IMG/VR virus record: IMGVR_UViG_3300025697_000031
Location: 1-52,131 of that record
Origin: a virus
DNA: 52,131 nt
Strand: one strand, 5' to 3'
Below the pieces are notes generated by a model that saw nothing but the letters and a program-made list of their open reading frames with translations, was not told the origin of the DNA and made no database searches. Both the position numbers and the translations under genes were made by a program. Shown here piece after piece: positions 33,641-42,695 of the stretch (the first letter of the stretch is position 1; the number at the start of each line of letters is the position of its first letter).

Positions 33641-34102
33641 ATGCAAAAGACAATTCCTTTCAAGGGTGATGGGAAATACTTCCTTACGCACTTCATTGAT
33701 GCTGACCTAGATGCTGCGGAAGTTGCAGCTATCGTTATTACTACTCCGGACACAGCTGTGCGATGTCACGCTACCTTTTCGGTTAACGCTACTCTAGCTG
33801 TAAAGGTCCAGTTGTTTGAGAATCCTACATTGACTGGCGTTGGCACAGCACTAGCAGAACTAAACACCGATAGGAATAGCGCAGCTGTTACGACTGTTGT
33901 CGCTACACACACGCCTACAATCGGTAGCAACGGTACTGCCTTGAGCGAAGGCTTCATCGGTCCATCGTCTGGTGTTGGAATGGCGACTGGCCCAATTGGT
34001 TCTGGAGAATTCGTTCTTAAACAAAATGAGCAATATCTGTTACTTGTCACAAGTCAGACAGCTAACACGCAAGTTTCATTGTCTGCTGAGTGGTTCGAGT
34101 AA
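33641..34102 (+). CDS. structural protein (putative head-associated), 153 aa
   Basis: CAGGAG lies before the ATG. Beta-rich sequence with HFIDADLDAAEVAAIVITTP, VRCHATFSVNATLAVKVQLF and QYLLLVTSQTAN, a pattern I recall from conserved structural proteins encoded beside terminases. Likely a capsid decoration or fibre protein; assignment is from context and sequence style. Confidence 0.6.
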   Translation: MQKTIPFKGDGKYFLTHFIDADLDAAEVAAIVITTPDTAVRCHATFSVNATLAVKVQLFENPTLTGVGTALAELNTDRNSAAVTTVVATHTPTIGSNGTALSEGFIGPSSGVGMATGPIGSGEFVLKQNEQYLLLVTSQTANTQVSLSAEWFE

Positions 34103-34103
34103 C

Positions 34104-34337
34104 ATGACGGGGAAGAGGAAGAAACCAAAGAAACCGTTCATTAAGAAGAGATTTACTTGGAGAGATAGAACTTTTTTGGTAGTTCATTACATTAACAAGA
34201 AACAAACGGCACAGCAAATAGCTGACTTCGTTGGATGTTCTCAGAACACCATACTTAACTGGCTTCATAAATACAATCTACCGATACGAGAACAAGGCTG
34301 GGCAGGACATAATGAACCAAATCGAACAAGCAGCTAA
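34104..34337 (+). CDS. small HTH protein, putative small terminase subunit
   Basis: 77 aa, start coupled to the previous stop. Basic N-terminus (TGKRKKPKKPFIKKRF) and a helix-turn-helix (TAQQIADFVGCSQNTILNWLHKY, about residues 33-56). It sits directly before, and overlaps, the large terminase, where DNA-recognising small subunits normally lie. Much shorter than typical TerS and without an oligomerisation domain, so a regulator is an alternative. Confidence 0.55.
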   Translation: MTGKRKKPKKPFIKKRFTWRDRTFLVVHYINKKQTAQQIADFVGCSQNTILNWLHKYNLPIREQGWAGHNEPNRTSS

Positions 34338-35778
34338 GTTACTCCACCAGCTAGACCTACCTAACTATCCCGAAAGATTAGTAACGGACATCCTAGAAGA
34401 ACAAGTATGGGACAAACAAGTTGAAATTCTTCAGTCAGCTTTCGAGTATGACGAAACTCTAGTTTACACAGGAAACGCAGTCGGAAAGACGTTCATTGGC
34501 GGAAGATTAATACTTGCTTTCTTGCTTGCACACTCACCTCTGTATGGATATGCCGAAGGAAGCACTAAAGTGGTTGTAGTCGGGCCGAAGTTCGAGCAGA
34601 TCCGCAAGCAAATTTGGGGTGAATTACAGGCGGCGTGGTATAAGTTAGGACAAAAGATACCTTTAGGCGAAGGAAAGTTACAAGCGCATGACCTTATCTT
34701 AGGCCCAGGTTGGTATGCCGGGATTTTTGCCGTTGATAAAGAGAATCCAGAGAAGATTCAGGGATACCACGCACCTAACTTCCTTGCGATTATCGAAGAA
34801 GCTACTGGAGTACCGGATGTAGTAAGAGAAGCAATCCAAGGCTGTGCTACTTCAAGCAACTCGCACATTGTTGCATTCACAAACCCAATGAGACTGTCCG
34901 GATGGATGTATGAAGCCTGCACGGATGCTAAGAATCTTGACCTTGAGTCTAAGAAGATCAGGAAGGTCATCCAGGTTTCATGCCTAGACACACCTAACTA
35001 CTTGCTTAAGGAAGATATTCTTCCTGGCATCATGTCCTACAAAGTGGTGAAAAATCGGCAAATTGAGTGGGGAGTAGAATCCCCAATGTATCAAGCTAGA
35101 ATTGAAGGCCGGTGGCCTACAGCTTCTGACGATGCACTTATCCCATATGAATGGGTCGAAGCAGCATGCACTGAAGACAGACTAGCCAAATGTATGAGAG
35201 ATGAAGATAGGCGCGTATGCGCCATGGATATTGCAAGAGCGGGTGACGATCTAACAGTAATGATGCTGTTAGACGGTGACGTTGTTAGCAATATCAGAGC
35301 AGGAAGAACGCCAAACGTTATGAAAGCGGCTTTGATGTTTAAGGAAGCCTACTCAGATTGGGGTGGCTTTGCCGTAATAGATGAAAACGGACTAGGCGGC
35401 GGTCCATATGATAAACTTAAGTATGAGCTACACGTACCTGTTCGTGGATGGATATCACAACGCAAACCAGATGAGAATGTAAAAGAAAGATTTACTAACC
35501 TCAAAGCACAGATCGGGTGGGAGTTAAGAGAAAGATTTAGAGAAGGAACTATCGCAATAGCCAAAGGGCCACATCGCGACCAGTTGAAGAATGACCTGAT
35601 TGGATATCGCGTCGAACCAGACATGAAGGGCAAAACTAAGATCATCGATCCGGACAGGTCGCCAGATTTTGGAGACGCGCTAATCATGGCTCATTGGCTA
35701 CAGAAAAGAGGCGCATCCAACGACGAAGTTGTCTCTGGAAAGAAGGCAATGTCTCATAGCATAAAAAGGGTATACTAA
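34312..35778 (+). CDS. terminase large subunit
   Basis: 488 aa; ATG at 34312 chosen over upstream codons that overlap the HTH gene. ATPase domain with Walker A TGNAVGKT (53-60) and Walker B FLAIIEEATG (~155-165). RNase H-like nuclease domain with acidic residues in MDIARAGDD (~305), VIDENGLGG (~355) and DFGDALIMA (~452). Packages DNA into proheads through the portal. Overlaps the portal start (ACTAATGG). Confidence 0.92.
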   Translation: MNQIEQAAKLLHQLDLPNYPERLVTDILEEQVWDKQVEILQSAFEYDETLVYTGNAVGKTFIGGRLILAFLLAHSPLYGYAEGSTKVVVVGPKFEQIRKQIWGELQAAWYKLGQKIPLGEGKLQAHDLILGPGWYAGIFAVDKENPEKIQGYHAPNFLAIIEEATGVPDVVREAIQGCATSSNSHIVAFTNPMRLSGWMYEACTDAKNLDLESKKIRKVIQVSCLDTPNYLLKEDILPGIMSYKVVKNRQIEWGVESPMYQARIEGRWPTASDDALIPYEWVEAACTEDRLAKCMRDEDRRVCAMDIARAGDDLTVMMLLDGDVVSNIRAGRTPNVMKAALMFKEAYSDWGGFAVIDENGLGGGPYDKLKYELHVPVRGWISQRKPDENVKERFTNLKAQIGWELRERFREGTIAIAKGPHRDQLKNDLIGYRVEPDMKGKTKIIDPDRSPDFGDALIMAHWLQKRGASNDEVVSGKKAMSHSIKRVY

Positions 35779-37958
35779 TGGCTGTCAAAAAACTAACGAT
35801 ACAAAAACCAAAGATGTCTATTATGGGTGTTGCTGGTTCTGATATTTCAGGCGGAGAAGTACAGCGTCCATTTATCCCTACACAACCGCTAGGAGAAGAC
35901 TACAATACAAAATTTACCATTGACATGATCGATAAAATGGTCAACGGTGATGGTCAGGTCTTTGCTGTGTGGAATGCGATTAGCCTAGCCATCCAACAAG
36001 CTGACTGGGACATGGTGCCCTTCAGTGATGATAAAAAAGATAAAGAGATTGCAGAGTTTTTAGAAACAATGATTCGTCCGATGTGGCCTGACATTTTACG
36101 TCAAGCCTTGAACTGTTTATTGTATGGCTTCATGTTATTCGAACCTATTTACGAAGTTGTTGATGGGAAAGTCATCTGGTCTAGGTTAGCCCCTCGCTTA
36201 CCATGGACTGTACAGGATTGGATTCCAGATGACGGCTATCTTAAAGAAGTCGTCCAATATGCATGGGATTACAAAGCTGACAAGTACAAAGAGTACAAGA
36301 TACCTGGAACCAAGATTCTTAGATTCACTAACTGGCAGAATGGATATAACTTCGAAGGACAATCAATTCTACGTGGTGCTTATAAGCATTGGGACCATAA
36401 GAATACTCTCTACAATGTCCTTATCATCAGACACGAGCGATACGGAATAGGTGTACCAGTCGGAACGCTAGACTCAATGGCTACAGACGAGCAGATGAAA
36501 GCGCTTGCTGAGTCAATGAAGAATATGCGTTCGAATGAACTGGGATACTTGTTGCTTCCTAGAGGAACGGACATTGATAAAGCTATCAAGATTCTCGTTC
36601 CGGAAGGTGGAGAGGCTGGCGCTACAGGACTCATCGAAGCTATCGAACATCACAATGTTCAGATTGCACGATCAGTACTAGCTCAATTCATCAACTTAGG
36701 AGATACAAAGACAGGCGCAAGGGCCGTAGCAGAGGACATGTCTTCACTGTTCCTTATGTCTCTAGGTGCCTTTGTAAGATACATCAGCCAGGTAATCTCA
36801 TTCGGAAACTTCGGAGAGAACGAAGGCCTTAAGTATCTAGTCGATGTTAACTTTGGCGAGGTTGAAGGTTATCCTGTATGGAAGTGTGAGAAGATTAAGA
36901 AAGACAACTCCTCAGCAGTTCTTGCTACGATTGCACAACTCGTACAGTCAGGCGCACTAATCCATGATGAGTCGCTAGAGAAGCATACTAGGAGACTGGT
37001 TGGCGTACCTACTGAGAATCTTGTTCCTACTGAACCGCTAGAGACTGAGGTTAATCAAGACAACAACGGTGTTCCTGATAACAAGGGCTTGCCAGCTGAA
37101 AAGCCTGCAACTCCTGAAACTCCTGCAAAGCCTGAAGACACCAAACTTGAACAGCCGCTACTCGGAGAGAATGCAATTCAACGCCTACCTTGGGAAGAAA
37201 ATGTGGACTTTGCGAGAATAGAGTCAGTCCTAGACACAGCTACTTCTGAATGGAAAGTTATTTGGAGAAAGTATCTCAAGCAACAGCTTGATGCACTAGG
37301 TGATTTTGTTGGCGGAACGGTTACAGGTTCTGAAGCTAAACAATTATCGTTGCTGAAGATGCCTTTCATCGAAGAGATGTCAGGAGAATTTCTTGAGATA
37401 ATGAATGATGTTTATGTAGAAGGAAGAGCGTCTGTCCGGAGAGAATTTATCAAACAGACTGACACTTCCTTAGCAGAATATCCGGATGAAGAAGAGCAAG
37501 AGGATGAAGATCGAATGATCCTCCTTGCGATAGCTGCATCGTCAGCTGCGTCTTCACTGTCAGAGATAGTCCACAGAAGCATTATAGATAGCGTAACTAC
37601 AGAGATTGCATCTAAAGGTGAAGCAAGATGGGACGATGTCTCAAGACGAGCATGGTCGATCAGCGACACTCATGTAGATAAAGAGGCTCAATCCATTAAC
37701 TGGGCATTTGGTTTTGGAAGAGAAGGATACGCGAATGAGTACGTGAATCTAATCTCTGTCTCATATTACAGCGCAGTACTTGACATGAACACATGTTACG
37801 TATGTTCTGACATGCACGGCAGAAGTTCTGAGGAAGGTTTCTTCACGACGCCTAACCCAGATTGCTTAGGAAATCAATACGGTTCTGGTGGCAATCCTTG
37901 CAGATGTATTACGATATGGGTACTAAGACAAGGCGTAAGCGTGTCACAGTTCATGTAA
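35778..37958 (+). CDS. portal protein fused to MuF-like minor head domain, 726 aa
   Basis: Residues ~1-430 match the Mu gp29-like (DUF935) portal: WNAISLAIQQADWDMVPF, EFLETMIRPMWPDILRQALN, RFTNWQNGYNFEGQSILRG. A Pro/Glu-rich linker (~430-470) leads to residues ~480-726, which contain the MuF-type end VLDMNTCYVCSDMHG ... CRCI. In Mu these are two proteins (gp29 and gp30); here they are one chain, so the minor head protein would be tethered to the portal at twelve copies. Confidence 0.85.
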   Translation: MAVKKLTIQKPKMSIMGVAGSDISGGEVQRPFIPTQPLGEDYNTKFTIDMIDKMVNGDGQVFAVWNAISLAIQQADWDMVPFSDDKKDKEIAEFLETMIRPMWPDILRQALNCLLYGFMLFEPIYEVVDGKVIWSRLAPRLPWTVQDWIPDDGYLKEVVQYAWDYKADKYKEYKIPGTKILRFTNWQNGYNFEGQSILRGAYKHWDHKNTLYNVLIIRHERYGIGVPVGTLDSMATDEQMKALAESMKNMRSNELGYLLLPRGTDIDKAIKILVPEGGEAGATGLIEAIEHHNVQIARSVLAQFINLGDTKTGARAVAEDMSSLFLMSLGAFVRYISQVISFGNFGENEGLKYLVDVNFGEVEGYPVWKCEKIKKDNSSAVLATIAQLVQSGALIHDESLEKHTRRLVGVPTENLVPTEPLETEVNQDNNGVPDNKGLPAEKPATPETPAKPEDTKLEQPLLGENAIQRLPWEENVDFARIESVLDTATSEWKVIWRKYLKQQLDALGDFVGGTVTGSEAKQLSLLKMPFIEEMSGEFLEIMNDVYVEGRASVRREFIKQTDTSLAEYPDEEEQEDEDRMILLAIAASSAASSLSEIVHRSIIDSVTTEIASKGEARWDDVSRRAWSISDTHVDKEAQSINWAFGFGREGYANEYVNLISVSYYSAVLDMNTCYVCSDMHGRSSEEGFFTTPNPDCLGNQYGSGGNPCRCITIWVLRQGVSVSQFM

Positions 37959-37993
37959 ATAAGGATAAAGTAATATAGGACAAATGTCACCAA

Positions 37994-38030
37994 GAAGAAA
38001 GGGACAGCCTAAACAGCCGTCCCTTCTTCC
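37994..38030 (+). terminator. hairpin between portal and protease genes
   Basis: AAGGGAC/GTCCCTT stem with flanking GAAGAA/TTCTTC complementarity. Weak T tract. Together with GATAAGG/CCTTATC at 38047-38070 it forms a structured 155 nt gap containing a GAC-N4-GTC box at 37979. Confidence 0.4.
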
Positions 38031-38112
38031 CCAAATCAAAGGAGTTGATAAGGCAATCCGTCCTTATCGACACCACTATAGCACAAAACACAGAAGATGT
38101 CAAGGAGACACA

Positions 38113-39369
38113 ATGCCTTGGGATTCAAAGAATTACCCAAATGCTTTTAAGTCTTTGGACAAAGAGGCTAGAGGGAAAGCAATTAAGCAGGCAGAGTCTA
38201 TCAATCTTCAAGCCATTGAAGACGGCGCGACCGTTGAAGAAGCGGCTAGGATAGCGATAGCAGTTGCACTTAAGAACGTAGACACAAAAGCCGAAAAGCT
38301 AGTGTACGATGATGTCAAGCTTGCGAGACTAACCAGCTTACAGGAAATGAAAGAAAACTTTGACAGCGGAATACTAGGAACAAAAGTAGCGATTGACATA
38401 ACCCACACTCCATCAAAAGGAGCAGCAGGATGGATTAAGGGATTGTCTATCAAACCATCGACGTCTAAGATAGGGAAGCAAGCATTGTTTGCTAACGTAG
38501 ACTGGACCAACTTTGGAAAGGAACAAGTCCCTCGTTACGACTATATCTCGTCTGAATACGGTAAGACAACAGATCCGGAATCGCACAAACAAACCAAAAA
38601 CGTACTAAAGGCAGCGACTTTAACTAACCGCCCCTTTGTTAGGGGCATGCGACCGGTAAGTGATAACCCGGATGAAATAGAGATATTAAGAGAAGGGGAT
38701 TATACGCACCCTTTATTTGGTGAATTAAATATCATCAATGAAGACGTGGAAATTTTTACAGAGGTACAAGGAGAAACTATGGACAAATTGAAAAAGTTCC
38801 TCCAGGACGCAGGAGTAAAGTTGGAAGACACCTCGAACATTGAGGATGTAGTCCTTCAGGTCATTGAGGACCAAGGCAAAGAAGTCACAACTCTAACCGA
38901 GCAGGTTGCAACACTAACCGGCAAGGTTACGGAAATGACTACACAGCTAGAAGACAAGGAACCGGACGCAGAGACAACGATTGAGTTGTCTGAACTTAAC
39001 GACAAGGTTGTTAAGCTATCCGCAGACTTCGTCGCTGAACAAGCGAAGAGTGTCGCCCTTGAAGTACAGCTGTTCGATAAAGACAGAGATGTATTCCTGT
39101 CTAGCATGGTTTCTCAAGGCAAGATGCTTCCTGCCGAAATGGACAACTTCAAGCTGCTTTATAAGGCAGATCAGGCAACTACCGTTTCAGTTCTTGAAGC
39201 GCGTAGTCCAGTAGTCAATCTAGAAGAGCTAGGTGGAGAAGGCAACACAACCCTAGAATATGAGGATCGACTACACAATGAGGCCATCAAGCTACAGGAC
39301 GCTGACAGCGACCTTGGCTACATGGATGCCGTTCTAAAAGCAGAATCTAGAATAGGCAAGGAGAAATAA
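38113..39369 (+). CDS. Mu gpI-like prohead protease with scaffold, 418 aa
   Basis: ATG at 38113 follows AAGGAGA; the frame extends to an ATG at 37984, but that extension reads through hairpins. N-terminal ~60 residues (MPWDSKNYPNAFKSLDKE) resemble a ChaB-like domain. Residues ~75-220 match phage gpI proteases (ANVDWTNFG, LKAATLTNRPFV), followed by a coiled-coil scaffold (EVTTLTEQVATLTGKVTEMT) and a capsid-contact tail. It should cleave itself after prohead assembly. Followed immediately by decoration and capsid genes. Confidence 0.8.
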   Translation: MPWDSKNYPNAFKSLDKEARGKAIKQAESINLQAIEDGATVEEAARIAIAVALKNVDTKAEKLVYDDVKLARLTSLQEMKENFDSGILGTKVAIDITHTPSKGAAGWIKGLSIKPSTSKIGKQALFANVDWTNFGKEQVPRYDYISSEYGKTTDPESHKQTKNVLKAATLTNRPFVRGMRPVSDNPDEIEILREGDYTHPLFGELNIINEDVEIFTEVQGETMDKLKKFLQDAGVKLEDTSNIEDVVLQVIEDQGKEVTTLTEQVATLTGKVTEMTTQLEDKEPDAETTIELSELNDKVVKLSADFVAEQAKSVALEVQLFDKDRDVFLSSMVSQGKMLPAEMDNFKLLYKADQATTVSVLEARSPVVNLEELGGEGNTTLEYEDRLHNEAIKLQDADSDLGYMDAVLKAESRIGKEK

Positions 39370-39749
39370 TGGCCCTAGAATATATAATTTATTCACATAC
39401 TTGGGCATCAAGCGGCGACCTTAGCGACTACATCGGCTACGCAGTACAGCTGAATGGAGACGAAGAGGTTGCACTCGCAGATGCAACAAGCGAAACATTG
39501 GGAATCCTACAGAATGGCCCTGACGCTCAAGGCGAAGAGGCAGAAGTTGGGATGATTGGCATTTCCATCGCCGTAGCAGGAGCAGCTATTACACTGTTTG
39601 ATCATGTAGCTCCTGACTCTGCTGGAAAATTACAGACGACTACGACAAACCTTGATGACTTTGTTGGAATCGCAATGACTGCGGCACTTGCCGACGGCGA
39701 TGAGTTTGAAGTATTCTTGCGACCGTTCGGTCAGATGTCTACATCATAA
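39369..39749 (+). CDS. putative head decoration protein, 126 aa
   Basis: AAGGAG precedes the ATG, which overlaps the preceding stop. Beta-rich, Ala/Asp-rich (GYAVQLNGDEEVALADATSE ... DFVGIAMTAALADGDEFEVF), in the position of the capsid-cement protein between scaffold and capsid genes and similar in layout to DUF2190-type proteins. Likely stabilises the expanded capsid. Confidence 0.7.
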   Translation: MALEYIIYSHTWASSGDLSDYIGYAVQLNGDEEVALADATSETLGILQNGPDAQGEEAEVGMIGISIAVAGAAITLFDHVAPDSAGKLQTTTTNLDDFVGIAMTAALADGDEFEVFLRPFGQMSTS

Positions 39750-39764
39750 GGACGGTGAAATAAA

Positions 39765-40679
39765 ATGCAACCTACCAAATCACAGGTACATGTTGATAAG
39801 ATTCTTACCAACATCGCCGTCGCTTACAGGAACAAAAAGTACATCTATCGCGAACTTGCTCCGTTTATTCCGGTGAAGTTTGAAAGTGATAAGTACTACA
39901 CTTTCCCTAAAGCCAGATGGTTTACTAACGAAGCAGCACTTCGTGCGCCTGGAACTAAGGCTCGCCTAAGTGGCTTCCCAGTATCAACTGATTCGTACAA
40001 CTGCGATGAATTCGCACTTGCCACCAAGATTGCTGACCGTGTTCTAGCGAACACAGACAGCCCTCTTACTCTACGTTCTGCTAAGGCAGCATACGTAGCA
40101 GACAAGATTGAAATGGCTCGCGATATTGAATTGGCAACGCTTGTAAATGTTACTGGAACTTGGGGAACTGATAAGACTCTTGATACTACATGGGACAGCG
40201 ATGCCTCTACGCCTATCGAAGACATTATCGATGCTCAAGATACCGTTGGTACAGCTACCGGAGAAGAACTTAACACCGGTGTTATGGGACGCTTGGTATG
40301 GTCGAAACTTCGACGCCACCCTGATATCCTTGACATTCTTTCATCTGTTGAGCGTTCAATTGCTACACCTCAGCTTCTAGCTGCGGCGTTCGACATTGAG
40401 CGAATCCTAATTGGTCGTTCTATCAAGAACACAGCCAATCCGGCACAAACTGCTTCAATGTCCCAGATCTGGGGTAAGCATGCGTTCTTCGCATATGTTA
40501 CTCCTAGTCCCGGCATCATGACTCCAACGGCGTTGTATACGTTCATGTCTCGCGATGCAAGAGTCCGAACATGGTACGATGAGCCTGAAGAGGCAACCTA
40601 TATCGAATCTGGTAACGTCCTTGACTTCAAGGTCGTAGCATCCGACGTCGGATACTACATCCCCATCGCCGTAGCCTAG
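39765..40679 (+). CDS. major capsid protein
   Basis: 304 aa. Position after scaffold and decoration genes and sequence style (LTNIAVAYRNKKYIYRELAP ... FTNEAALRAPG) match the Mu/gpE-like HK97-fold capsid family: an N-terminal arm, a helix-rich spine (residues ~85-115) and a C-terminal A-domain with MSRDARVRTWYDEPEEATYI. No delta-domain scaffold is fused, consistent with the separate scaffold upstream. Forms the head shell. Confidence 0.8.
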   Translation: MQPTKSQVHVDKILTNIAVAYRNKKYIYRELAPFIPVKFESDKYYTFPKARWFTNEAALRAPGTKARLSGFPVSTDSYNCDEFALATKIADRVLANTDSPLTLRSAKAAYVADKIEMARDIELATLVNVTGTWGTDKTLDTTWDSDASTPIEDIIDAQDTVGTATGEELNTGVMGRLVWSKLRRHPDILDILSSVERSIATPQLLAAAFDIERILIGRSIKNTANPAQTASMSQIWGKHAFFAYVTPSPGIMTPTALYTFMSRDARVRTWYDEPEEATYIESGNVLDFKVVASDVGYYIPIAVA

Positions 40680-40688
40680 GAGGCGACC

Positions 40689-41570
40689 ATGAAGTTTAAC
40701 AGAAAGATTCGTGGTCGATATCCTCTGTGGGCTAACACTCTAACGATGTTAGGCGTGGTGGATGACCATCACATTGATATTTCAGGTACATGGGGGACTG
40801 GTATTACCGGTGCCGCCATTGCCTTGGGTGATTATTCAAATGCTATCGCATTTGGTGAAGTCTCTGAGCATGTAATTGGTCAGTGCATCCATATTTCTGG
40901 AAGCACTGATGATGATTCAAACATCATCCCACTTCACGTCAAGTTCACCACAACTGGTGATTCTGGCACGAATGCAGTAGCTCAGGCAGTTTATGGTCGA
41001 ATTGATATTAAGCATGATTTGACTGACTCTTATGCTATCCGTGGCGCTGTCACAATTGACGGTGCCGTAGGAAGTGAAATACCGGAAGTTAATCAGGTTT
41101 ATGGTGTATTCGCAACGCTGGAAACGGCTGCTTGCAATATGGCTGAAACTGGCAACATAGCCGGTATTGGCGTAATGGTTCACGGCACAGAAGACATCAC
41201 TGGAACAGGCTCACCTTTCTACGGAAAGGTAAGTGGAATCCGCATCAACTGGCGCGAAACAAACGCAATGACAGTTGATACATGTGGAATCTATCTGGGA
41301 GTGCAAGCTGGATCAAAGCTTGATACCGGTTATCGGGTCAATGCTTCTGGCACACTAACCAGTGCTTTCCATTCTGAGAATACGACTAGTACGCCTACTA
41401 ACGTGCTGGCCGTTGTTGGCGCGCACACTAACCTGTTTGCGTTGCCAGCTGCAGGAACAGCTCCAGTTGTAGCGGCGGCTACGGGTGCTGGAGTTGCAGC
41501 AGAAGGATCAGTTGTAATCACAATCGATGGGACACCGAAGTATCTACAATACTTTGCGGCCACAGCTTAA
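40689..41570 (+). CDS. virion structural protein, 293 aa
   Basis: TAGGAGG precedes the ATG. Mostly beta, Gly/Thr-rich; ends with PVVAAATGAGVAAEGSVV and TIDGTPKYLQYFA, a C-terminal motif common in virion proteins encoded next to capsid genes. Possibly a head fibre or a second decoration protein. Followed by a terminator. Confidence 0.6.
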   Translation: MKFNRKIRGRYPLWANTLTMLGVVDDHHIDISGTWGTGITGAAIALGDYSNAIAFGEVSEHVIGQCIHISGSTDDDSNIIPLHVKFTTTGDSGTNAVAQAVYGRIDIKHDLTDSYAIRGAVTIDGAVGSEIPEVNQVYGVFATLETAACNMAETGNIAGIGVMVHGTEDITGTGSPFYGKVSGIRINWRETNAMTVDTCGIYLGVQAGSKLDTGYRVNASGTLTSAFHSENTTSTPTNVLAVVGAHTNLFALPAAGTAPVVAAATGAGVAAEGSVVITIDGTPKYLQYFAATA

Positions 41571-41578
41571 ATAATAAC

Positions 41579-41610
41579 GGGGTGAGGTTCATAGCCTCAC
41601 CCCTATTTTA
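41579..41610 (+). terminator. rho-independent terminator
   Basis: Perfect 9 bp stem GGGGTGAGG/CCTCACCCC, 7 nt loop, then TATTTTAA. Ends the head gene transcript. Confidence 0.9.
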
Positions 41611-41616
41611 AGTGAC

Positions 41617-41645
41617 TTGACGAACGATGCTTTTTATGTTATAAT
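41617..41645 (+). promoter_or_regulatory. sigma70-type promoter
   Basis: TTGACG, 17 nt, TATAAT, starting 14 nt after the terminator stem; drives the gene at 41674. Confidence 0.9.
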
Positions 41646-41673
41646 GTATGAAACAAAACCCCAGGAGGGAAAA

Positions 41674-41997
41674 ATGAATATTGAACTTGCAATTAAAGAG
41701 AGGATTATACTATTACAAATTCTTAAAGGCATGCAGAGTGATATTATTACAATGCGTGTTATGAAAAATGTGATGGATGATATAGGTTTCGATTCAGCCG
41801 AGCTAAAAGAGATTGGAATGGAGTACGACAGCGATACCGGGGAAACCCATTGGAAAGAATCTTCTGAATCTACGCGAAACTTCACCATCGATGAGATTAT
41901 TTTCAACAAAGTGAAACAGGTATTCGTTAAGAAGAACGAAGCGAATCAAATCACGCTTGACGATTTGGATCTTTATGAAAAGTTTGTTTCAAGCTAA
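41674..41997 (+). CDS. hypothetical protein, 107 aa
   Basis: AGGAGG precedes the ATG at 41674; in-frame codons further upstream lie in the promoter. Helical, acidic (KEIGMEYDSDTGETHWKESS). It has its own promoter and terminator-insulated position within the structural operon, like a moron gene. Function unknown. Confidence 0.65.
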   Translation: MNIELAIKERIILLQILKGMQSDIITMRVMKNVMDDIGFDSAELKEIGMEYDSDTGETHWKESSESTRNFTIDEIIFNKVKQVFVKKNEANQITLDDLDLYEKFVSS

Positions 41998-42002
41998 TTC
42001 AT

Positions 42003-42692
42003 ATGCATCCGAGCGCTAAAGATTATACAGGGTTTAAGTGCGGAAGATTGACCGCTATTAGGCCGACAGAAAAAAGGATGGGCCACAACATTGTTTGGGA
42101 ATGCTCATGTGAGTGTGGCGGTGTCGCTTACGTAGATACAAGCAGTTTGAAAACTAAAACTATTATTTCTTGTGGATGTGCAAAGAAAAAAGATCTTTCT
42201 GGATTAAGATCTGGCAGGCTTGTAGCCATAGAGGCGACTGACAGAAGAAGCAGCAATGGATCTGTCATGTGGCGGTGTTTGTGCAGTTGCGGAAATATTT
42301 GTTATATTAGATCAGACGCGTTGATTAGTGCATCCACAAAATCTTGCGGTTGTCTTCAAGTAGAGGCTGTCACAGGCAGGAAAGGGCCGCTTAGCCCTAG
42401 CTGGAAGTTTGATAAGACTGATGAGGAAAGGCTGAACGATAGGTCTTGCTCTGAATATTCAGAATGGCATAAAGCAGTATTCGAGCGCGATGATTATACA
42501 TGTCAAAAATGTGGTGAAAGAGGCGGTAAGCTGCGCACGCATCACATTCTTGGTTACGCTGACAACAAAAACGAAAGAACATTACTCAGCAACGGAATAA
42601 CGTTATGTAAAAAATGCCATAAGAACTATCACCATGTGTATGGAAATATTGCTACTGAAGAAACCTTCAACGAATGGATGGAAAAGGAGTAA
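42003..42692 (+). CDS. HNH endonuclease with two zinc-ribbon repeats (copy 3)
   Basis: 229 aa, family of 15710 and 31413: YTGFKCGRLTAI and LSGLRSGRLVAI units with CxCECG/CxCSCG and SCGC, then HNH (CQKCGERGG, THHILGY, NGITLCKKCHKNYHH). No ribosome binding site is visible before the ATG, unlike the other copies. Its last codons (GAAAAGGAGTAACAG) supply the site for the next gene. With 41674 it separates capsid from connector genes. Confidence 0.85.
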   Translation: MHPSAKDYTGFKCGRLTAIRPTEKRMGHNIVWECSCECGGVAYVDTSSLKTKTIISCGCAKKKDLSGLRSGRLVAIEATDRRSSNGSVMWRCLCSCGNICYIRSDALISASTKSCGCLQVEAVTGRKGPLSPSWKFDKTDEERLNDRSCSEYSEWHKAVFERDDYTCQKCGERGGKLRTHHILGYADNKNERTLLSNGITLCKKCHKNYHHVYGNIATEETFNEWMEKE

Positions 42693-42695
42693 CAG

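Noticed and set aside
37984-38112. Longer N-terminus for the prohead protease starting at 37984
   Set aside because: The extension reads through two hairpins and lacks a ribosome binding site; 38113 has AAGGAGA and a typical MPW start.
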